Positions 21,440-31,994 are shown, counted from the stretch's first letter. The stretch is 64,000 nucleotides of DNA from Tumebacillus sp. BK434 (GCF_004340785.1 NZ_SLXS01000003.1:591689-655688); one strand, 5' to 3'. Numbers and translations are program-made. The notes: generated by a model not told the origin, from the letters alone.

Positions 21440-22636
21440 TTACTTGCTGGTGTTGACTTTGGAGTAGACTTTGGTCGGCAGGCCCCACAGCTTGATGAAG
21501 CCTTTCGCCGCGTTATGATCGAACGCATCGTCCGGCGAGTAAGTCGCGAGGTCGAGGTCGTACAGGGACTGCTCCGATTTGCGGCCGACCGGCTGGTAGG
21601 TGCCTTTGTGCAGCTTGACGCGGACGGTGCCGGTGACGGTCGCTTGCGTTTCTTCAATGAAAGCGTCGAGCGCTTTCTTCAGCGGCGAGAACCAGAGGCC
21701 GTTGTAGACGAGCTCGGTGTATTTCAGTTCCAGTTGCGGTTTGAAGTGCGCCACTTCGCGCGGCAAGGTGATCGTTTCCAGCTCGCGGTGTGCGGCGATC
21801 AGGATCAGCGCGCCCGGCGCTTCGTACACTTCGCGGGACTTGATGCCGATCAAGCGGTTTTCCACATGGTCGATGCGGCCAACGCCGTGCGCGCCGCCGA
21901 TCTTGTTCAGCTGCTCAACCAGTTCGACCAGTCCGAGCGCCTCGCCGTTCAACGAGACCGGGACCCCTTTTTCAAACCCGATCTCCACATACTCCGGCGC
22001 GTTCGGCGCATCGACCGGGTTGACCGTCCACTCGAACGCCGCTTCCGGCGCTTCCGCCCACGGATCTTCCAGCACACCGCATTCGCAGGAGCGGCCCCAG
22101 AGGTTGGCATCGACGGAGAACGGGTTCTCCTTGGTGATCGGGATCGGAATGTTGTGCTGCTTCGCGTACTCGATCTCTTCATCGCGCGACCAGCCCCACT
22201 CGCGGACCGGCGCCACGATTTCGAGGTTCGGGTTGAGCGCGGTGACCGATACGTCGAAGCGAACTTGGTCGTTGCCTTTGCCGGTGCAGCCGTGAGCGAC
22301 GGCGACGGCGCCTTCCTGCTCGGCGTACTGCACGAGCAGCTGCGAGATCAGCGGGCGGGACAGCGCGGCGGACAGCGGGTATTTGTGCTCGTACAGCGCG
22401 TTCGCTTTCAAGGACGGCAGGATAAACTCTTGGGCAAACAGCTCACGGGCGTCGATCATGTACGATTGGGCGGCGCCGACTTGCAGGGCTTTGTTTTTCA
22501 CAAATTCGAGGTCTTTGCCTTCGCCGACGTCGGCGGAGACAGCGATGACTTCATAGCCTTGTTCGTTGAGCCAGGTGATCGCCACCGAGGTATCGAGACC
22601 GCCGGAGTAGGCGAGGATAAGTTTTTTCTTGGACAT
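21440..22636 (-). CDS. argG: Argininosuccinate synthase
   Basis: A 398-residue enzyme that joins citrulline and aspartate using ATP. The PP-loop motif SGGLDTSVA is at residues 10-18, and [12 protein letters not shown] and AYRR-type regions follow in the expected order. The ATG follows AAGGAGAC. It lies between argF and argH in the operon. Length and motifs are ordinary and nothing suggests damage. Confidence 0.98.
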   Translation of the reverse strand: MSKKKLILAYSGGLDTSVAITWLNEQGYEVIAVSADVGEGKDLEFVKNKALQVGAAQSYMIDARELFAQEFILPSLKANALYEHKYPLSAALSRPLISQLLVQYAEQEGAVAVAHGCTGKGNDQVRFDVSVTALNPNLEIVAPVREWGWSRDEEIEYAKQHNIPIPITKENPFSVDANLWGRSCECGVLEDPWAEAPEAAFEWTVNPVDAPNAPEYVEIGFEKGVPVSLNGEALGLVELVEQLNKIGGAHGVGRIDHVENRLIGIKSREVYEAPGALILIAAHRELETITLPREVAHFKPQLELKYTELVYNGLWFSPLKKALDAFIEETQATVTGTVRVKLHKGTYQPVGRKSEQSLYDLDLATYSPDDAFDHNAAKGFIKLWGLPTKVYSKVNTSK

Positions 22637-22684
22637 GTGGTTCAGTCTCCTTTGCTTGTATGCTGATGAATTGGCAGATGAGAT

Positions 22685-23653
22685 CTAGTTGTAGCTCATC
22701 GTGGCGACGAGAATCGCCTTTTGGACGTGCAGGCGGTTCTCCGCCTCATCGAACACGACCGAGTTGGGGCCGTCGATCACTTCGGCGCTGACCTCTTCGC
22801 CGCGATGGGCGGGCAGGCAGTGCATGAACAGATAGTCCGGCTTGGCGTGGGCTGCGAGCGTTTGGTTGACCTGGTAGGCGGCAAAATCCTGCTCGCGCTG
22901 CTTCTGCTCCTCCTCCTGCCCCATCGAAGCCCAGACGTCGGTATAGATCATGTCGGTGTCTTTCACGGCGGCGACCGGGTCGCTCGTGAGCAGCAGTTCG
23001 GTGCCGTGGAAGGAGGCGAGCTGCTGCGCCTGTGCGACGACCGCCGGGTCGCATTCGTAGCCGGGCGGGGTGGCGATGCGCAGGTTGAGGCCGAACTTCG
23101 GCGCTGCGATCAGCCAGGAGTTGGCCATGTTGTTGCCGTCGCCGACATAGGTGACGGTCAGGCCCTGCAGCTTGCCTTTCTTCTCGAGCAGGGTCAGCAC
23201 GTCGGCCAGCACCTGGCAGGGATGGTGCAGGTCGGTCAGCCCGTTGATCACCGGCACGGTGGCGTATTCAGCAAATTCGGTGACGATCTCATGGCCGAAC
23301 GTGCGGATCATGATGCCGTCCAGATAGCGCGACAGGACGCGCGCGGTATCGGGAATCGGTTCACCGCGGCCGATCTGCGTGTCGCGGCCTGACAGGAACA
23401 TCGCCTGCCCGCCGAGCTGGTTCATCGCCACTTCGAACGAAACGCGGGTCCGCGTGGACGCTTTTTCAAAAATCATGCCGAGCGTCTTCCCAGCCAGCGG
23501 GCGGAACGCAACGCCCGCTTTGTGTTTTTGTTTCAGCTCCAGCGCCAGTTTGAGCAGCGCTTGCAGCTCTTGTGCCGAGAAGTCGGCAAAATCGAGAAAA
23601 TCGCGTCCCTGCAGCTCATGAGCAGGCAGGGTGTGCAGCGGAATGGTCGCCAT
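22685..23653 (-). CDS. argF: Ornithine carbamoyltransferase
   Basis: A 322-residue enzyme that transfers the carbamoyl group from carbamoyl phosphate to ornithine, giving citrulline. The phosphate-binding motif KASTRTR (near 64), HPCQ (near 143) and the ornithine-binding HCLP (near 276) are present. The start follows AGGAGGGA and lies 38 bases inside the 3' end of carB, so translation is probably coupled. The partner carAB genes directly upstream supply its substrate. Confidence 0.97.
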   Translation of the reverse strand: MATIPLHTLPAHELQGRDFLDFADFSAQELQALLKLALELKQKHKAGVAFRPLAGKTLGMIFEKASTRTRVSFEVAMNQLGGQAMFLSGRDTQIGRGEPIPDTARVLSRYLDGIMIRTFGHEIVTEFAEYATVPVINGLTDLHHPCQVLADVLTLLEKKGKLQGLTVTYVGDGNNMANSWLIAAPKFGLNLRIATPPGYECDPAVVAQAQQLASFHGTELLLTSDPVAAVKDTDMIYTDVWASMGQEEEQKQREQDFAAYQVNQTLAAHAKPDYLFMHCLPAHRGEEVSAEVIDGPNSVVFDEAENRLHVQKAILVATMSYN

Positions 23654-26600
23654 GGGAAATCCCTCCTTGAGAATCGATCGCGTATGGGGTGACCCCTGTG
23701 CCCGCTTCCAGCGACAACAGCCAGGCGGCGGCCGTGTCGAGCGCGGTCAGGCAGGGGATCTTCATTTCAACAGTAAAGCGGCGGATCAGGCAGCCGAGGC
23801 GCGCCGGGTCGTTTCCTTGGGTCGGCAGGTTGAGCACGAGGGAGATCTTGCCCGATTTGAGCAGGGTCAGCACCTCATCTTCATCGCGGGAAACGGGGTG
23901 GGCGGCCAGGCCGGATGTTTCTAAAAAGGCGGCCGTGCCAGCGGTGGCGTACAGCGTCATGCCATGCCCGGCGAGCTGGCGCAGCAGCGGCAGGCTTTCC
24001 GCTTTCAGGCGGTCGGTGATCGAGAGGAGCACGCCGCCGTCTGCCGGCAGGGAAAGTCCGCTGCCGAGGAACGCTTTGGCGAGCGCCTCCGGGTAGGTCT
24101 GGCCGATGCCGAGCGCTTCACCGGTCGACTTCATTTCCGGGCCGAGCTGGATGTCGAGGCCGGTCAGCTTGCCAAAGGAGAAGACGGGCGCTTTGACGAC
24201 GACGTGGTCTTTTGCCGGGTAGAGCCCGATGCCATAGCCGCAGTCGGCCAGCCGTTCACCGCACTGGGCGCGGACGGCGAGCTCGACCATCGGCACCCCG
24301 GTCACTTTCGACAGGATCGGCACCGTCCGCGAGGCGCGGGGGTTGGCTTCCAGCACGTAGACGCTGTCGTTCGCGAGCACAAACTGGATGTTGAGCAGGC
24401 CGATGATACCGAGCGCCTTGGCGATGTTTTGCGTGTAGGCGACGAGGGTCGCGGTGACCGCTTCGCTCAGCGATTGCGGCGGGTACACAGCCAACGAGTC
24501 GCCGGAGTGGACGCCGGCCCGCTCAATGTGCTCGAAGATGCCGGGGATGAGCACGTGCTCCCCGTCGCAGATCGCGTCGACTTCCACCTCTTGACCGGTC
24601 AGGTACTGGTCGATCAGGATCGGGTGTCCGAAGGCGCTGGTACGGTTCGATTCAGCGTCCGCGCCTGCTTCGCCATTACTCTGGCTGCTCTCGGACGGAT
24701 GGGCTGTTGCGATCCCCATCGCCTGTTCCATGTAACGGACGAGCTCCTGCTCGTCATGGACGATCGCCATGCCCCGTCCGCCGATCACGTAGGACGGGCG
24801 CACCATGACCGGGTAGCCGATGGCAGACGCTGCCTGCAGAGCTTCGGCCACGGTGTAGGCCGAACTGCCTTGCGTCTGAGGAATGCCCAGCCCGTCGAGC
24901 AACTGGCGGAACTCTTCGCGGTCTTCCGCCCGGTGGATCGCAGCGAGCGTGGTGCCCGCCAAGGTCAGACCATGGCGTTGCAGCGGTTCGGCGAGATTGA
25001 TCGCCGTCTGCCCGCCAAATTGGACGAACACGCGGTCGATCCCCTCTCTGGCTGCCACTTCCAGCACATCCTCCGCCGTCAGCGGCTCGAAGAACAGGCG
25101 GTCGGCCGTGTCAAAATCGGTGGAGACCGTCTCCGGGTTGTTGTTCAGAATCACCGTCTCGAAACCGAGCTTCTCCAGCGCCTTCACCGCGTGCACCGAG
25201 CAGTAGTCAAACTCGATCCCCTGCCCGATGCGGATCGGGCCGGAGCCCAGCACCAGCGCTTTTTGCTTGTTCGTAGGCGAAAGGTATTCATCTTCGCCAT
25301 GGTAAGTTGAGTAAAAATACGGTGTGGCGGATACAAATTCGGCCGCACACGTATCGACCAGCTGATAGGCCGGAGAGATGCCCCACCGTTTGCGCAGCGC
25401 CGTCACCTCGTCGGCCGCGATGCCGTTCAACTGGGCGATGCGCGCGTCGGAGAAGCCTCTTTGCTTGCAGCGGGTGAGCAGTTCTGCAGACAGTTCCGCC
25501 TGCGCGATCTCCCGCTCCACATCGACCAGCCCTTGCAGCTTTTGCAAGAACCACGCATCCACGGCGGTCGCCGCTTGCAGCTCTTGCCACGCTGCGCCGC
25601 CGCGCAGCGCTTCCATCAGCGCAAACAGCCGGCGGTCATCTGCCACGTCCGGCGCGGCGAGCGCGCCCTTCCACGTCAAGCCGTCCGCGCCGATCTCCAG
25701 CGACCGGACCGCTTTTTGCAGCGCTTCTTCGAACGTGCGTCCGAGCGCCATCACTTCGCCGGTCGCTTTCATCTGCGTGCCGAGCGTGCGGTCGGCCAGC
25801 GGGAACTTGTCGAACGGCCAACGCGGCACTTTGACCACGATGTAGTCCAAAGCCGGTTCGAACGACGCGAACGTCTTGCCTGTGACGGGATTCACAATCT
25901 CGTGCAAATGCTGCCCAATCGCGATCTTCGCGGCGATCTTGGCGATCGGATAGCCGGTCGCTTTGGAGGCCAAGGCTGACGAGCGGGAGACGCGCGGGTT
26001 GACTTCGATCACACAGTAGCGCTCCGCATGCGGATCGAGCGCGAACTGCACGTTGCAGCCCCCTTCGATCTTCAGCCCGCGAATGATCTTAAGCGACGCC
26101 GTCCGCAGCATCTGGTACTCGCGGTCGGTCAAGGTCTGTGACGGAGCGACGACGATCGAGTCGCCGGTGTGCACGCCGACCGGGTCGAGATTCTCCATGT
26201 TGCAGATCGTGATGCAGGTGTCGTTGCTGTCGCGCATCACTTCATATTCGATCTCTTTCCAGCCCTTGATGCTGCGCTCGACGAGCACCTGCGAGATCGG
26301 CGACTGCTTCAGCCCGCGCAGGAGGATGTCTTCAAATTCCTCCAACGTCTCGGCGATCCCGCCCCCGGTGCCGCCCAGTGTAAAGGCCGGGCGCAAGATG
26401 ACCGGCAGTCCGATCTCCTGCAGAAACGCGCGTCCTTCGGCGAGCGTGTGTACGATCGCGCTCTCCGGAATCGGCTGCTCCAGCTCCTCCATCAGGTCTT
26501 TGAACAGCTGACGGTCCTCCGCGCGCTGGATCGAAGCCAGCGGCGTGCCGAGCAGCTGCACGTCATATTCGGCGAGCACGCCCGCTTCGGCGAGGTCGAC

Positions 26601-26900
26601 GGCGAGGTTGAGCGCCGTCTGTCCGCCGAGCGTCGCGAGCAGACCTTGCGGACGCTCTTGGGCGATGATCGCCGTCAGCGTCGGCACGGTCAGCGGCTCG
26701 ATGTAGATGCGGTCGGCCACCTCGTGGTCGGTCATGATCGTCGCCGGGTTGGAGTTGACGAGAATCACCTCGCAGCCTTCTTCGCGGAGCGCTTTGCAGG
26801 CTTGCGTTCCGGCGTAGTCGAACTCGGCGGCCTGCCCGATGACGATCGGGCCGGAACCGATGACGAGGATTTTGGCGAGATTAGGTGCTGCTGCTGACAA
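23616..26900 (-). CDS. carB: Carbamoyl phosphate synthase large subunit
   Basis: A 1094-residue enzyme with the two homologous ATP-grasp halves expected of the family: [17 protein letters not shown] near residue 13 and [17 protein letters not shown] near 553, followed by a C-terminal MGS-like allosteric domain (from about 950). It makes carbamoyl phosphate from bicarbonate, ATP and the ammonia delivered by CarA. An extra hydrophilic Ser/Asn/Ala-rich segment of about 30 residues sits near 735-760, just before HPILIDQYL; the family normally has only a short turn there. Placement in the arg operon under an ARG box indicates the arginine-specific enzyme. It overlaps carA by 20 bases. Confidence 0.97.
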   Translation of the reverse strand: MSAAAPNLAKILVIGSGPIVIGQAAEFDYAGTQACKALREEGCEVILVNSNPATIMTDHEVADRIYIEPLTVPTLTAIIAQERPQGLLATLGGQTALNLAVDLAEAGVLAEYDVQLLGTPLASIQRAEDRQLFKDLMEELEQPIPESAIVHTLAEGRAFLQEIGLPVILRPAFTLGGTGGGIAETLEEFEDILLRGLKQSPISQVLVERSIKGWKEIEYEVMRDSNDTCITICNMENLDPVGVHTGDSIVVAPSQTLTDREYQMLRTASLKIIRGLKIEGGCNVQFALDPHAERYCVIEVNPRVSRSSALASKATGYPIAKIAAKIAIGQHLHEIVNPVTGKTFASFEPALDYIVVKVPRWPFDKFPLADRTLGTQMKATGEVMALGRTFEEALQKAVRSLEIGADGLTWKGALAAPDVADDRRLFALMEALRGGAAWQELQAATAVDAWFLQKLQGLVDVEREIAQAELSAELLTRCKQRGFSDARIAQLNGIAADEVTALRKRWGISPAYQLVDTCAAEFVSATPYFYSTYHGEDEYLSPTNKQKALVLGSGPIRIGQGIEFDYCSVHAVKALEKLGFETVILNNNPETVSTDFDTADRLFFEPLTAEDVLEVAAREGIDRVFVQFGGQTAINLAEPLQRHGLTLAGTTLAAIHRAEDREEFRQLLDGLGIPQTQGSSAYTVAEALQAASAIGYPVMVRPSYVIGGRGMAIVHDEQELVRYMEQAMGIATAHPSESSQSNGEAGADAESNRTSAFGHPILIDQYLTGQEVEVDAICDGEHVLIPGIFEHIERAGVHSGDSLAVYPPQSLSEAVTATLVAYTQNIAKALGIIGLLNIQFVLANDSVYVLEANPRASRTVPILSKVTGVPMVELAVRAQCGERLADCGYGIGLYPAKDHVVVKAPVFSFGKLTGLDIQLGPEMKSTGEALGIGQTYPEALAKAFLGSGLSLPADGGVLLSITDRLKAESLPLLRQLAGHGMTLYATAGTAAFLETSGLAAHPVSRDEDEVLTLLKSGKISLVLNLPTQGNDPARLGCLIRRFTVEMKIPCLTALDTAAAWLLSLEAGTGVTPYAIDSQGGISHGDHSAAHPACS

Positions 26901-27972
26901 GTTGCGATCCCTTCCTTTCTTTCATCCCGGTCAGGAAGCGGTCGAACAGATACTCCGCATCCTGCGGCCCCGGGCAGGCCTCCGGGTGAAACTGCACCGA
27001 GAACGCAGGCAAGCTGCGGTGCGCCACCCCTTCGATTGTGCCGTCGTTCACATGGCGGTGCGTGACGGTGAGCGCTGGCGGCAGGCCTTGTTCCTGCACG
27101 CTGTAGCCGTGGTTTTGCGAGGTGATCCAGACTTTGCCCGTCTGCAGATCTTGCACCGGGTGGTTCGAGCCGCGATGGCCGAAGCCCATCTTCCCGGTCT
27201 GTGCGCCAAACGCCAGCGCCAACAGCTGATGCCCGAGGCAGATGCCAAACAGCGGATACGTCTCAGCCAGTTTTTTCACCAAGGGCAGATATTCAGCGCA
27301 GTCGGCCGGGTCGCCCGGGCCGTTGGAGAGCATGATGCCGTCCGGCTGCAAAGCGGCGATCTGCTCAAAAGCGGTTCCGGCCGGCACGATCGTCACTTGG
27401 CAGCCGAGCCGGGCCAGCGACCCGGCGATGTTCGCTTTGGCGCCAAAGTCGAGCAGTACGACATGCAGGCTGCCGCTGTCATGGAAGCGGCGAATCCCTT
27501 TCGCGCTGACCGTCTTGACGAGATCGCGGGGCAGCGCCGGGAACTTCATCCGCTCCGCTTCGGCCAGCATCGTCTCCGGCAGCACGTATCCTTTCAGACT
27601 GCCTTCTTCGCGGATCGTCTTGACCAACGCCCGCGTGTTCACGCCGGTCAGCCCAGCGATGCCGTGTTGCGCCAGATATTCGTGCAGCGTTTTTTTGCTT
27701 CGAAAATGGCTCGGGGAGTCGCAAGCCTCTCCGGTGATGAAGCCGGTCAGCCAGGGGCGCTCCGCTTCAAAATCCTGCTCGTTGATCCCGTAATTGCCGA
27801 TCAGCGGGTAGGTCATCGCGACGATCTGCCCCGCGTAGGACGGGTCGGTCAGGATCTCCTGATAACCGGTCATCCCCGTGTGAAACACCACTTCTCCGTA
27901 ACTCCAGTCTGACGAGCCGATCAGCTCGCCGCGAAATTGCCGTCCGTTCTCAAGAACGAGAACACCTTTCAT
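26881..27972 (-). CDS. carA: Carbamoyl phosphate synthase small (glutaminase) subunit
   Basis: A 363-residue protein with the CarA N-terminal domain and a class I glutamine amidotransferase. The catalytic Cys is in GICLGHQ near residue 246, and the His-Glu pair is in QFHPEA near 329. It releases ammonia from glutamine for CarB. First gene of carAB-argFGH; the ATG follows GGGAGGGAAAGACAGC. Transcription starts from the promoter just upstream that carries an ARG box. Confidence 0.97.
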   Translation of the reverse strand: MKGVLVLENGRQFRGELIGSSDWSYGEVVFHTGMTGYQEILTDPSYAGQIVAMTYPLIGNYGINEQDFEAERPWLTGFITGEACDSPSHFRSKKTLHEYLAQHGIAGLTGVNTRALVKTIREEGSLKGYVLPETMLAEAERMKFPALPRDLVKTVSAKGIRRFHDSGSLHVVLLDFGAKANIAGSLARLGCQVTIVPAGTAFEQIAALQPDGIMLSNGPGDPADCAEYLPLVKKLAETYPLFGICLGHQLLALAFGAQTGKMGFGHRGSNHPVQDLQTGKVWITSQNHGYSVQEQGLPPALTVTHRHVNDGTIEGVAHRSLPAFSVQFHPEACPGPQDAEYLFDRFLTGMKERKGSQLVSSST

Positions 27973-28013
27973 GCTGTCTTTCCCTCCCCATGGGTGCGTC
28001 GTTGTCTTGTGTT

Positions 28014-28043
28014 ATTATACATACACATGTATTTTTATTCAAG
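28014..28043 (-). promoter_or_regulatory. Promoter with ARG box of carAB-argFGH
   Basis: On the minus strand TTGAAT (28037-28042) and TATAAT (28014-28019) are 17 bases apart. The 18-base sequence CTTGAATAAAAATACATG (28026-28043) covers the -35 and matches the Bacillus AhrC/ArgR ARG-box form (CATGAATAAAAATTCAAG-like) almost fully. Arginine-bound ArgR should therefore repress the whole operon. Confidence 0.9.
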
Positions 28044-28112
28044 AACTGATTTTTGAACTTCGGATATGCACCCATTCGGGCGCAGGCTCATATCGTATCA
28101 ATACATCACAAC

Positions 28113-28220
28113 CCCACATGTGGGAGACGCGCACTCTGTCGTACAGAGAGAAAAGCGAGGTGGCAGCGGCACACGACGGCAGAGTCGCGATAACATAGAT
28201 CGTCCCGGCTGCAGACGGGA
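28113..28220 (+). ncRNA. Possible degenerate T-box-like leader (orphan)
   Basis: The plus strand contains AAAGCGAGGTGGCA (near 28151-28164), later CGCGATAACA, then a GTCCCG/CGGGAC hairpin (28202-28220). The order resembles the 3' half of a T-box leader (GGUGG..CCGCG then terminator), but extra bases interrupt the T-box core, no specifier stem could be recognised and no U-run follows the hairpin. A perfect CCCACATGTGGG palindrome lies at 28113-28124. No synthetase or amino-acid gene follows on the plus strand. At best a relic. Confidence 0.25.
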
Positions 28221-28241
28221 CACCGCTTTCCCTTTTCGTAT

Positions 28242-28293
28242 AAAAAGGGACGGATGCGAGGGAAATGAAGCTCCCTGCACCCGTCCCTTTTTT
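28242..28293. terminator. Bidirectional terminator
   Basis: GGGACGG (28247-28253) pairs with CCGTCCC (28281-28287), with an inner GAGGGA/TCCCTG stem, T6 on the plus strand and T5 on the minus strand. It ends the 28309-28599 gene on the minus strand and any transcript coming from the possible leader on the plus strand. Confidence 0.88.
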
Positions 28294-28308
28294 GTCGTGC
28301 TGTACCGC

Positions 28309-28599
28309 TTACCAGAAAAAGCCGCCAACGAGCGGACCGATCGAACCCCAGACGCGCCAGAAGACAAACCCGATGAAAAACAGCACCAAAAATGTGATGA
28401 TCCAGCCCATACCGCCAAAGCCGGCCGCAATGCCCGGCCAGTACCCCTGCGCCGCGCCGAACGGATAGGACTGTACTGTCCCTCCGGCGGCGCCAAAGGG
28501 AAAAGCGACTCTGCCTCTGGCATTGCGTGCGGCGTTTTGAGCGACGCGTCGTCCGACATCGTTACCGGCATTGATCTTGTATTTGCCTTTGCCTGCCAT
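28309..28599 (-). CDS. Small Gly-rich protein with one membrane helix
   Basis: A 96-residue protein with a very good RBS (AAAGGAGGAACCGGG before ATG). The first 35 residues are basic (MAGKGKYKINAGN, then RR, AARNARGR), followed by a Gly/Tyr/Pro-rich stretch (QSYPFGAAQGYWPGIAAGFGG) and one C-terminal helix (WIITFLVLFFIGFVFW). I do not recognise the family; the make-up recalls small spore-coat or YjcZ-like membrane proteins, which is only an impression. It stands alone, with its own terminator. Confidence 0.75.
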   Translation of the reverse strand: MAGKGKYKINAGNDVGRRVAQNAARNARGRVAFPFGAAGGTVQSYPFGAAQGYWPGIAAGFGGMGWIITFLVLFFIGFVFWRVWGSIGPLVGGFFW

Positions 28600-28811
28600 C
28601 CCGGTTCCTCCTTTGCCACCACGCTTCCCTTCAGTCTATGCCGGGAGGGATCATCGCGTATGGACGCCAGCCCGGTAGCTGTATTTTAACGTTATCTACG
28701 AAACATTGAGTAAAAATAATTGCGAACCTCGGGAGGAATCAATTTTACAGTTGGAGAATTTAGAATTACACAAACGTATACAACCTGCAGCGCTTGGCGG
28801 AGGTGAACAGG

Positions 28812-29030
28812 ATGGACAAGGACGGTAGAAACCGCCTGCTGGAGCGGCTGGACGACGACCCGGACCTGCGTGTGGTGCAGAAGCAGCTTTCCGCACTTGA
28901 GGAAAAGATCAAAAGGGTCGTCTCCGAAGACGCATGGGATCTGGTGCTGGAATGGGAAGCCTTATGGGCGCACTATGTCACGCTTTGTCTGGAGAAACTG
29001 CAGCGGGCAACGGACAGCGACAACTCCTGA
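28812..29030 (+). CDS. Small acidic helical protein, unknown
   Basis: A 72-residue, charged, probably all-helical protein (LDDDPDLRVVQKQLSALEEKIKRVV then EDAWDLVLEWEALW). ATG at 28812 follows GGAGGTGAACAGG at ideal spacing, and a strong terminator comes 11 bases after the stop, so this is a single-gene unit. No membrane segment or cysteine motif. Function unknown. Confidence 0.8.
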   Translation: MDKDGRNRLLERLDDDPDLRVVQKQLSALEEKIKRVVSEDAWDLVLEWEALWAHYVTLCLEKLQRATDSDNS

Positions 29031-29040
29031 GCCTGGAGCA

Positions 29041-29079
29041 AGAGAACGGCCGTTTTACTGCGGCGGCGTTCTCTTTTTT
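29041..29079 (+). terminator. Rho-independent terminator
   Basis: AGAGAACG (29041-29048) pairs with CGTTCTCT (29067-29074), followed by T6. It ends the 72-residue protein gene. Confidence 0.9.
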
Positions 29080-29155
29080 ATTAGTAGACAGACTTCTTCG
29101 AAGTTATTGCTGTGGTATAGTAAGAGGTAATTGCTTTAAGGAGGCACTTACTATT

Positions 29156-30487
29156 TTGCTGTCACGGTTTCATGCTCAACTCTTGATCCTTACGATTTCG
29201 CTCGGCGTGTTCGCCAGCGTCATGAGCACCTCGATGCTCGTGATCGCGTTCCCGGACATCGTGCGGGACTTCGGCATAACGGAGACGACACTGCAGTGGC
29301 GAAATCTGTTGTTTTATAGCTTGTTTGCAGTCGGCTTGCCTTTTTTCGGGATCTTGGCCGACCGCTTCGGGGCGCGGAAGCAGTTTTTGCTGGGGATGGC
29401 GCTGTTTTGTCTGGCGGCGATGATGAGCGGGCTGGTGCAGAACTGGACGGGCTGGCTGTTCTTCCAGTCCCTGCAGGCGGTCGCCGATTCGATGATCGTC
29501 GCCGCGCAGAGCCCGCTGATCCGCGCGGCCTTCCCGCAAGAGAAGATCGGATGGGCGTTCGGCTGGTTCGGAGCGGTGCTGTCGGCCGCCATGTTGACCG
29601 GACCGGCGCTGGGGGGACTGGTGATCGAGCACCTGCATTGGACGGCGATCTTCTGGGTGCTCGGCGCCTTCGGGCTGCTCGCGCTGATGCTGGCGGCGGC
29701 ATTTTTGCCACAAATGATGCCGGGGGCGGAAGCGGCAGCCTGCAGGGAGCGCAAGATCCCCTGGCTGGGCCTTACGAGCATGCTGGCGCTGGTGCTGTGC
29801 GGATCGGTGTTGCTGCTGCACGGATTTGATGTGGCGCTCGGGCTGCTGACAGCCGTTGCCCTCGCGACACTGATCTGGAACGAGCGCCGCGCGGGCGGTG
29901 CCGCACTGTTTCCGCGGGAGATGGCGCGAAATACAGTCTTTCTTACGGCGGCTGTACGGGTGTTTCTGTTATTCCTCGGCGTCAACGCGATCGGCCTGTA
30001 CGCCCCGACGTACTTGCGCAGCGTGCAGGGTTTGGGTGCCGACACGGTGGGCTTGATCCTGCTGACCCAGGCCCTGGTGGCGCTGCTGGCGGCAGGCAGC
30101 GCGGGCAAGCTGGCCGACCGCTGGCCGTATCGCTCGCTCGGTGTGGGGATCGGGGTGAGCGTGATCAGTTCGCTCTTGTTCTGGTTCGCCGATGCGGTGT
30201 CATTCGTGCCGTACTTCTTCCTGATCTTCTTCCTGATCGGCCTCGGCAGCCGCCTGACCATGCCCGCCCAGAACAAAATCGCCCTGCTCGCCGTCCCGCC
30301 CGCCGAGACCGGCAGCTACATGGGCGTGTTCCAAATGCTGCAGTTCGTCACCGGCGCTTTTGCGGCGACGCTGTTTGCCGGGATGAGTTTTCAGATGCTG
30401 ATCGGGGTGGTGGTGTTCTGTCAGGTCGGGGCGATGCTTACGATTTTTTGGAAACCATCCCGACCGCTTAAACGTCCTACTCCCTAA
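29156..30487 (+). CDS. MFS transporter
   Basis: A 443-residue major facilitator protein with about 12 hydrophobic helices. The loop 2-3 motif GILADRFGARKQFLLG and a motif-C-like stretch GAVLSAAMLTGPALGG point to a drug/H+ antiporter-type exporter. The longer open frame reaches back to 28934, but AAGGAGG at 29139-29145 and the start of hydrophobic sequence favour a TTG start at 29156 (ATT or CTG next to it are alternatives). Substrate unknown. A GACCGCCG/CGGCGGTC hairpin without a U-run follows the gene near 30530-30558. Confidence 0.88.
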   Translation: MLSRFHAQLLILTISLGVFASVMSTSMLVIAFPDIVRDFGITETTLQWRNLLFYSLFAVGLPFFGILADRFGARKQFLLGMALFCLAAMMSGLVQNWTGWLFFQSLQAVADSMIVAAQSPLIRAAFPQEKIGWAFGWFGAVLSAAMLTGPALGGLVIEHLHWTAIFWVLGAFGLLALMLAAAFLPQMMPGAEAAACRERKIPWLGLTSMLALVLCGSVLLLHGFDVALGLLTAVALATLIWNERRAGGAALFPREMARNTVFLTAAVRVFLLFLGVNAIGLYAPTYLRSVQGLGADTVGLILLTQALVALLAAGSAGKLADRWPYRSLGVGIGVSVISSLLFWFADAVSFVPYFFLIFFLIGLGSRLTMPAQNKIALLAVPPAETGSYMGVFQMLQFVTGAFAATLFAGMSFQMLIGVVVFCQVGAMLTIFWKPSRPLKRPTP

Positions 30488-30564
30488 AACGGGGAGCGGC
30501 ACCTGAAAATGAAGATTATCTTCCTGCAGACCGCCGTCGCCCTGCTCCCCGGCGGTCTCTATGA

Positions 30565-30873
30565 TCATTCGCTGCGTTTCAACCAGACTCGAACCGGCTT
30601 TTCCTCTGCTTCAATTTTATCGAGCACATAAGTTCGTCCTTTGATTCGAATCTCATCTCCCACCTTATACCCTTTTCGATCGGACGACTCCCCAATATAC
30701 AATTGATCAAACGCTCCGCTCATTTTATCAGCTTCAACATTCCACTCCGTCCCATCCCAAGACTTTGAAGGCACTACAACACCCATTTGCTCAGGAAGTT
30801 CATATGAAACAGTACCGCAACCGGTCAGAAACAAGCCAAGGCACAAACAAGTCACTACCACTGCTGATCTCAA
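30565..30873 (-). CDS. Small lipoprotein
   Basis: A 102-residue protein with a signal peptide ending in the lipobox LTGC (Cys near residue 19). The rest is a small polar domain ending YKVGDEIRIKGRTYVLDKIEAEEKP, which may form a beta-barrel. Start is TTG at 30873, preceded by AGGAGGGG. GC content is lower than in the surrounding megasynthase and arg regions. Function unknown. Confidence 0.78.
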   Translation of the reverse strand: MRSAVVVTCLCLGLFLTGCGTVSYELPEQMGVVVPSKSWDGTEWNVEADKMSGAFDQLYIGESSDRKGYKVGDEIRIKGRTYVLDKIEAEEKPVRVWLKRSE

Positions 30874-30936
30874 ATTGACCCCTCCTTGTAATTGTTAATC
30901 TAAGTATGCACAATATAACGTTTTCCAGCAAACAGT

Positions 30937-30969
30937 AAATGCCCCCCATCCTTAGAATGAGGGGCATTT
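30937..30969. terminator. Weak terminator-like hairpin
   Basis: AAATGCCCC (30937-30945) pairs with GGGGCATTT (30961-30969) just after the stop of the 30975-31994 gene. The run of Ts is short on the minus strand, so termination may be partial. Confidence 0.5.
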
Positions 30970-30974
30970 TCTAC

Positions 30975-31994
30975 TTACTTTTTGCTTGAGGCACTTTCAT
31001 TCCCAGGCAACACTTCTTTATGCAGGACAAAGCCATTGTCTACCGCTGGCACGACACCTGTAAATTCAGTATCTTTGCCGTTCATTTTGTACTTGCCTTT
31101 GAAAAAGTAGACTGGCTGCATAAACGGCTGTTCCTCGATCGGGCCCGCTTCTTCCCAATAAGTCAATTCGACTTGCTCAAGGATTGCGTCTGTCGCCCCC
31201 TCTTCAATCGTAATCATGCCCTTTTTCCCCTTCAATTCTTGAATTGCTTGGTCCATCGGCTTGAGCTTATACTTTTGGAAACCTTCATGAACTTTGTGAT
31301 ATTTTCTTACCGCTTCAATTTCGCCTTGATGCCCAACTTCAACTGTAATGCGGGATACACCTAAGACAGGCTTTCCATTCACGTGCTTGTACAAGTGCAC
31401 CGTTTTACTCAATACGGAGCCCTTATCAGTTTCCGGATTAAGATTTCCCGCGATCTCTCGATTTTCAGTTACCCCCATAACTTGAAAATCATCCTGCAGC
31501 CAATTCAGCTGTTTTAAAAATGCGGTCGCATACTGAATCGCCTGTTCATCCGAAGGGATCTGTTTGGCTTGCCCGTCTATCAATTTTTGATCCATGTGCT
31601 CACGGTTCAGAAAAATAATTTTCCCACTGTTCTTTTCTACTTCCAAGAACTTGTTTCCATCTTCAACCCCCAAAGATTCTGCCTGTTCACGAACTTGCCC
31701 TTTCATCCCCAGCTTTGCAGCCATGCCGAGCACTTCATTTCTGGAAAAATTGATCTTTTTAAACTTAAAGACCTGAGCTTCCCCCGGAACGTTGTCTACC
31801 TTTGCCGTCACTTGAAAATCAATTTTGTCTGCCACCGTTTGGCCAGGACCTGGGATAAACAATTCCGGCAGTTTGGCTTGTTGCTCCCCTGAGGCGGTGA
31901 ATGCTTTGTTATCTGCCGCCCCCACCTGCGAATAAATCACCCCGGCCCCCAACACTACAGACAGAGCAATGGCTGTAACCAGATTCTTTTTCAT
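30975..31994 (-). CDS. Secreted protein of unknown function
   Basis: A 339-residue protein with a signal peptide (MKKNLVTAIALSVVLGAGVIYSQVGAA) and no other membrane segment. The body is rich in Lys/Glu, with two similar regions ('SDEQAIQYATAFLKQLNWL' and 'KPMDQAIQELKGKKGM') that recall PepSY/YycH-like repeats found in protease pro-domains or sensor lipoproteins. The start follows GGAGGGACGACA. It lies 33 bases after the 32028-32855 gene on the same strand with no terminator between, so the two secreted proteins are probably co-expressed. Confidence 0.75.
   Translation of the reverse strand: MKKNLVTAIALSVVLGAGVIYSQVGAADNKAFTASGEQQAKLPELFIPGPGQTVADKIDFQVTAKVDNVPGEAQVFKFKKINFSRNEVLGMAAKLGMKGQVREQAESLGVEDGNKFLEVEKNSGKIIFLNREHMDQKLIDGQAKQIPSDEQAIQYATAFLKQLNWLQDDFQVMGVTENREIAGNLNPETDKGSVLSKTVHLYKHVNGKPVLGVSRITVEVGHQGEIEAVRKYHKVHEGFQKYKLKPMDQAIQELKGKKGMITIEEGATDAILEQVELTYWEEAGPIEEQPFMQPVYFFKGKYKMNGKDTEFTGVVPAVDNGFVLHKEVLPGNESASSKK

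Noticed and set aside
28098-28622. 174-codon minus-strand frame over 28.1-28.6 kb
   Set aside because: It crosses a strong bidirectional terminator and overlaps the better supported 96-residue gene.
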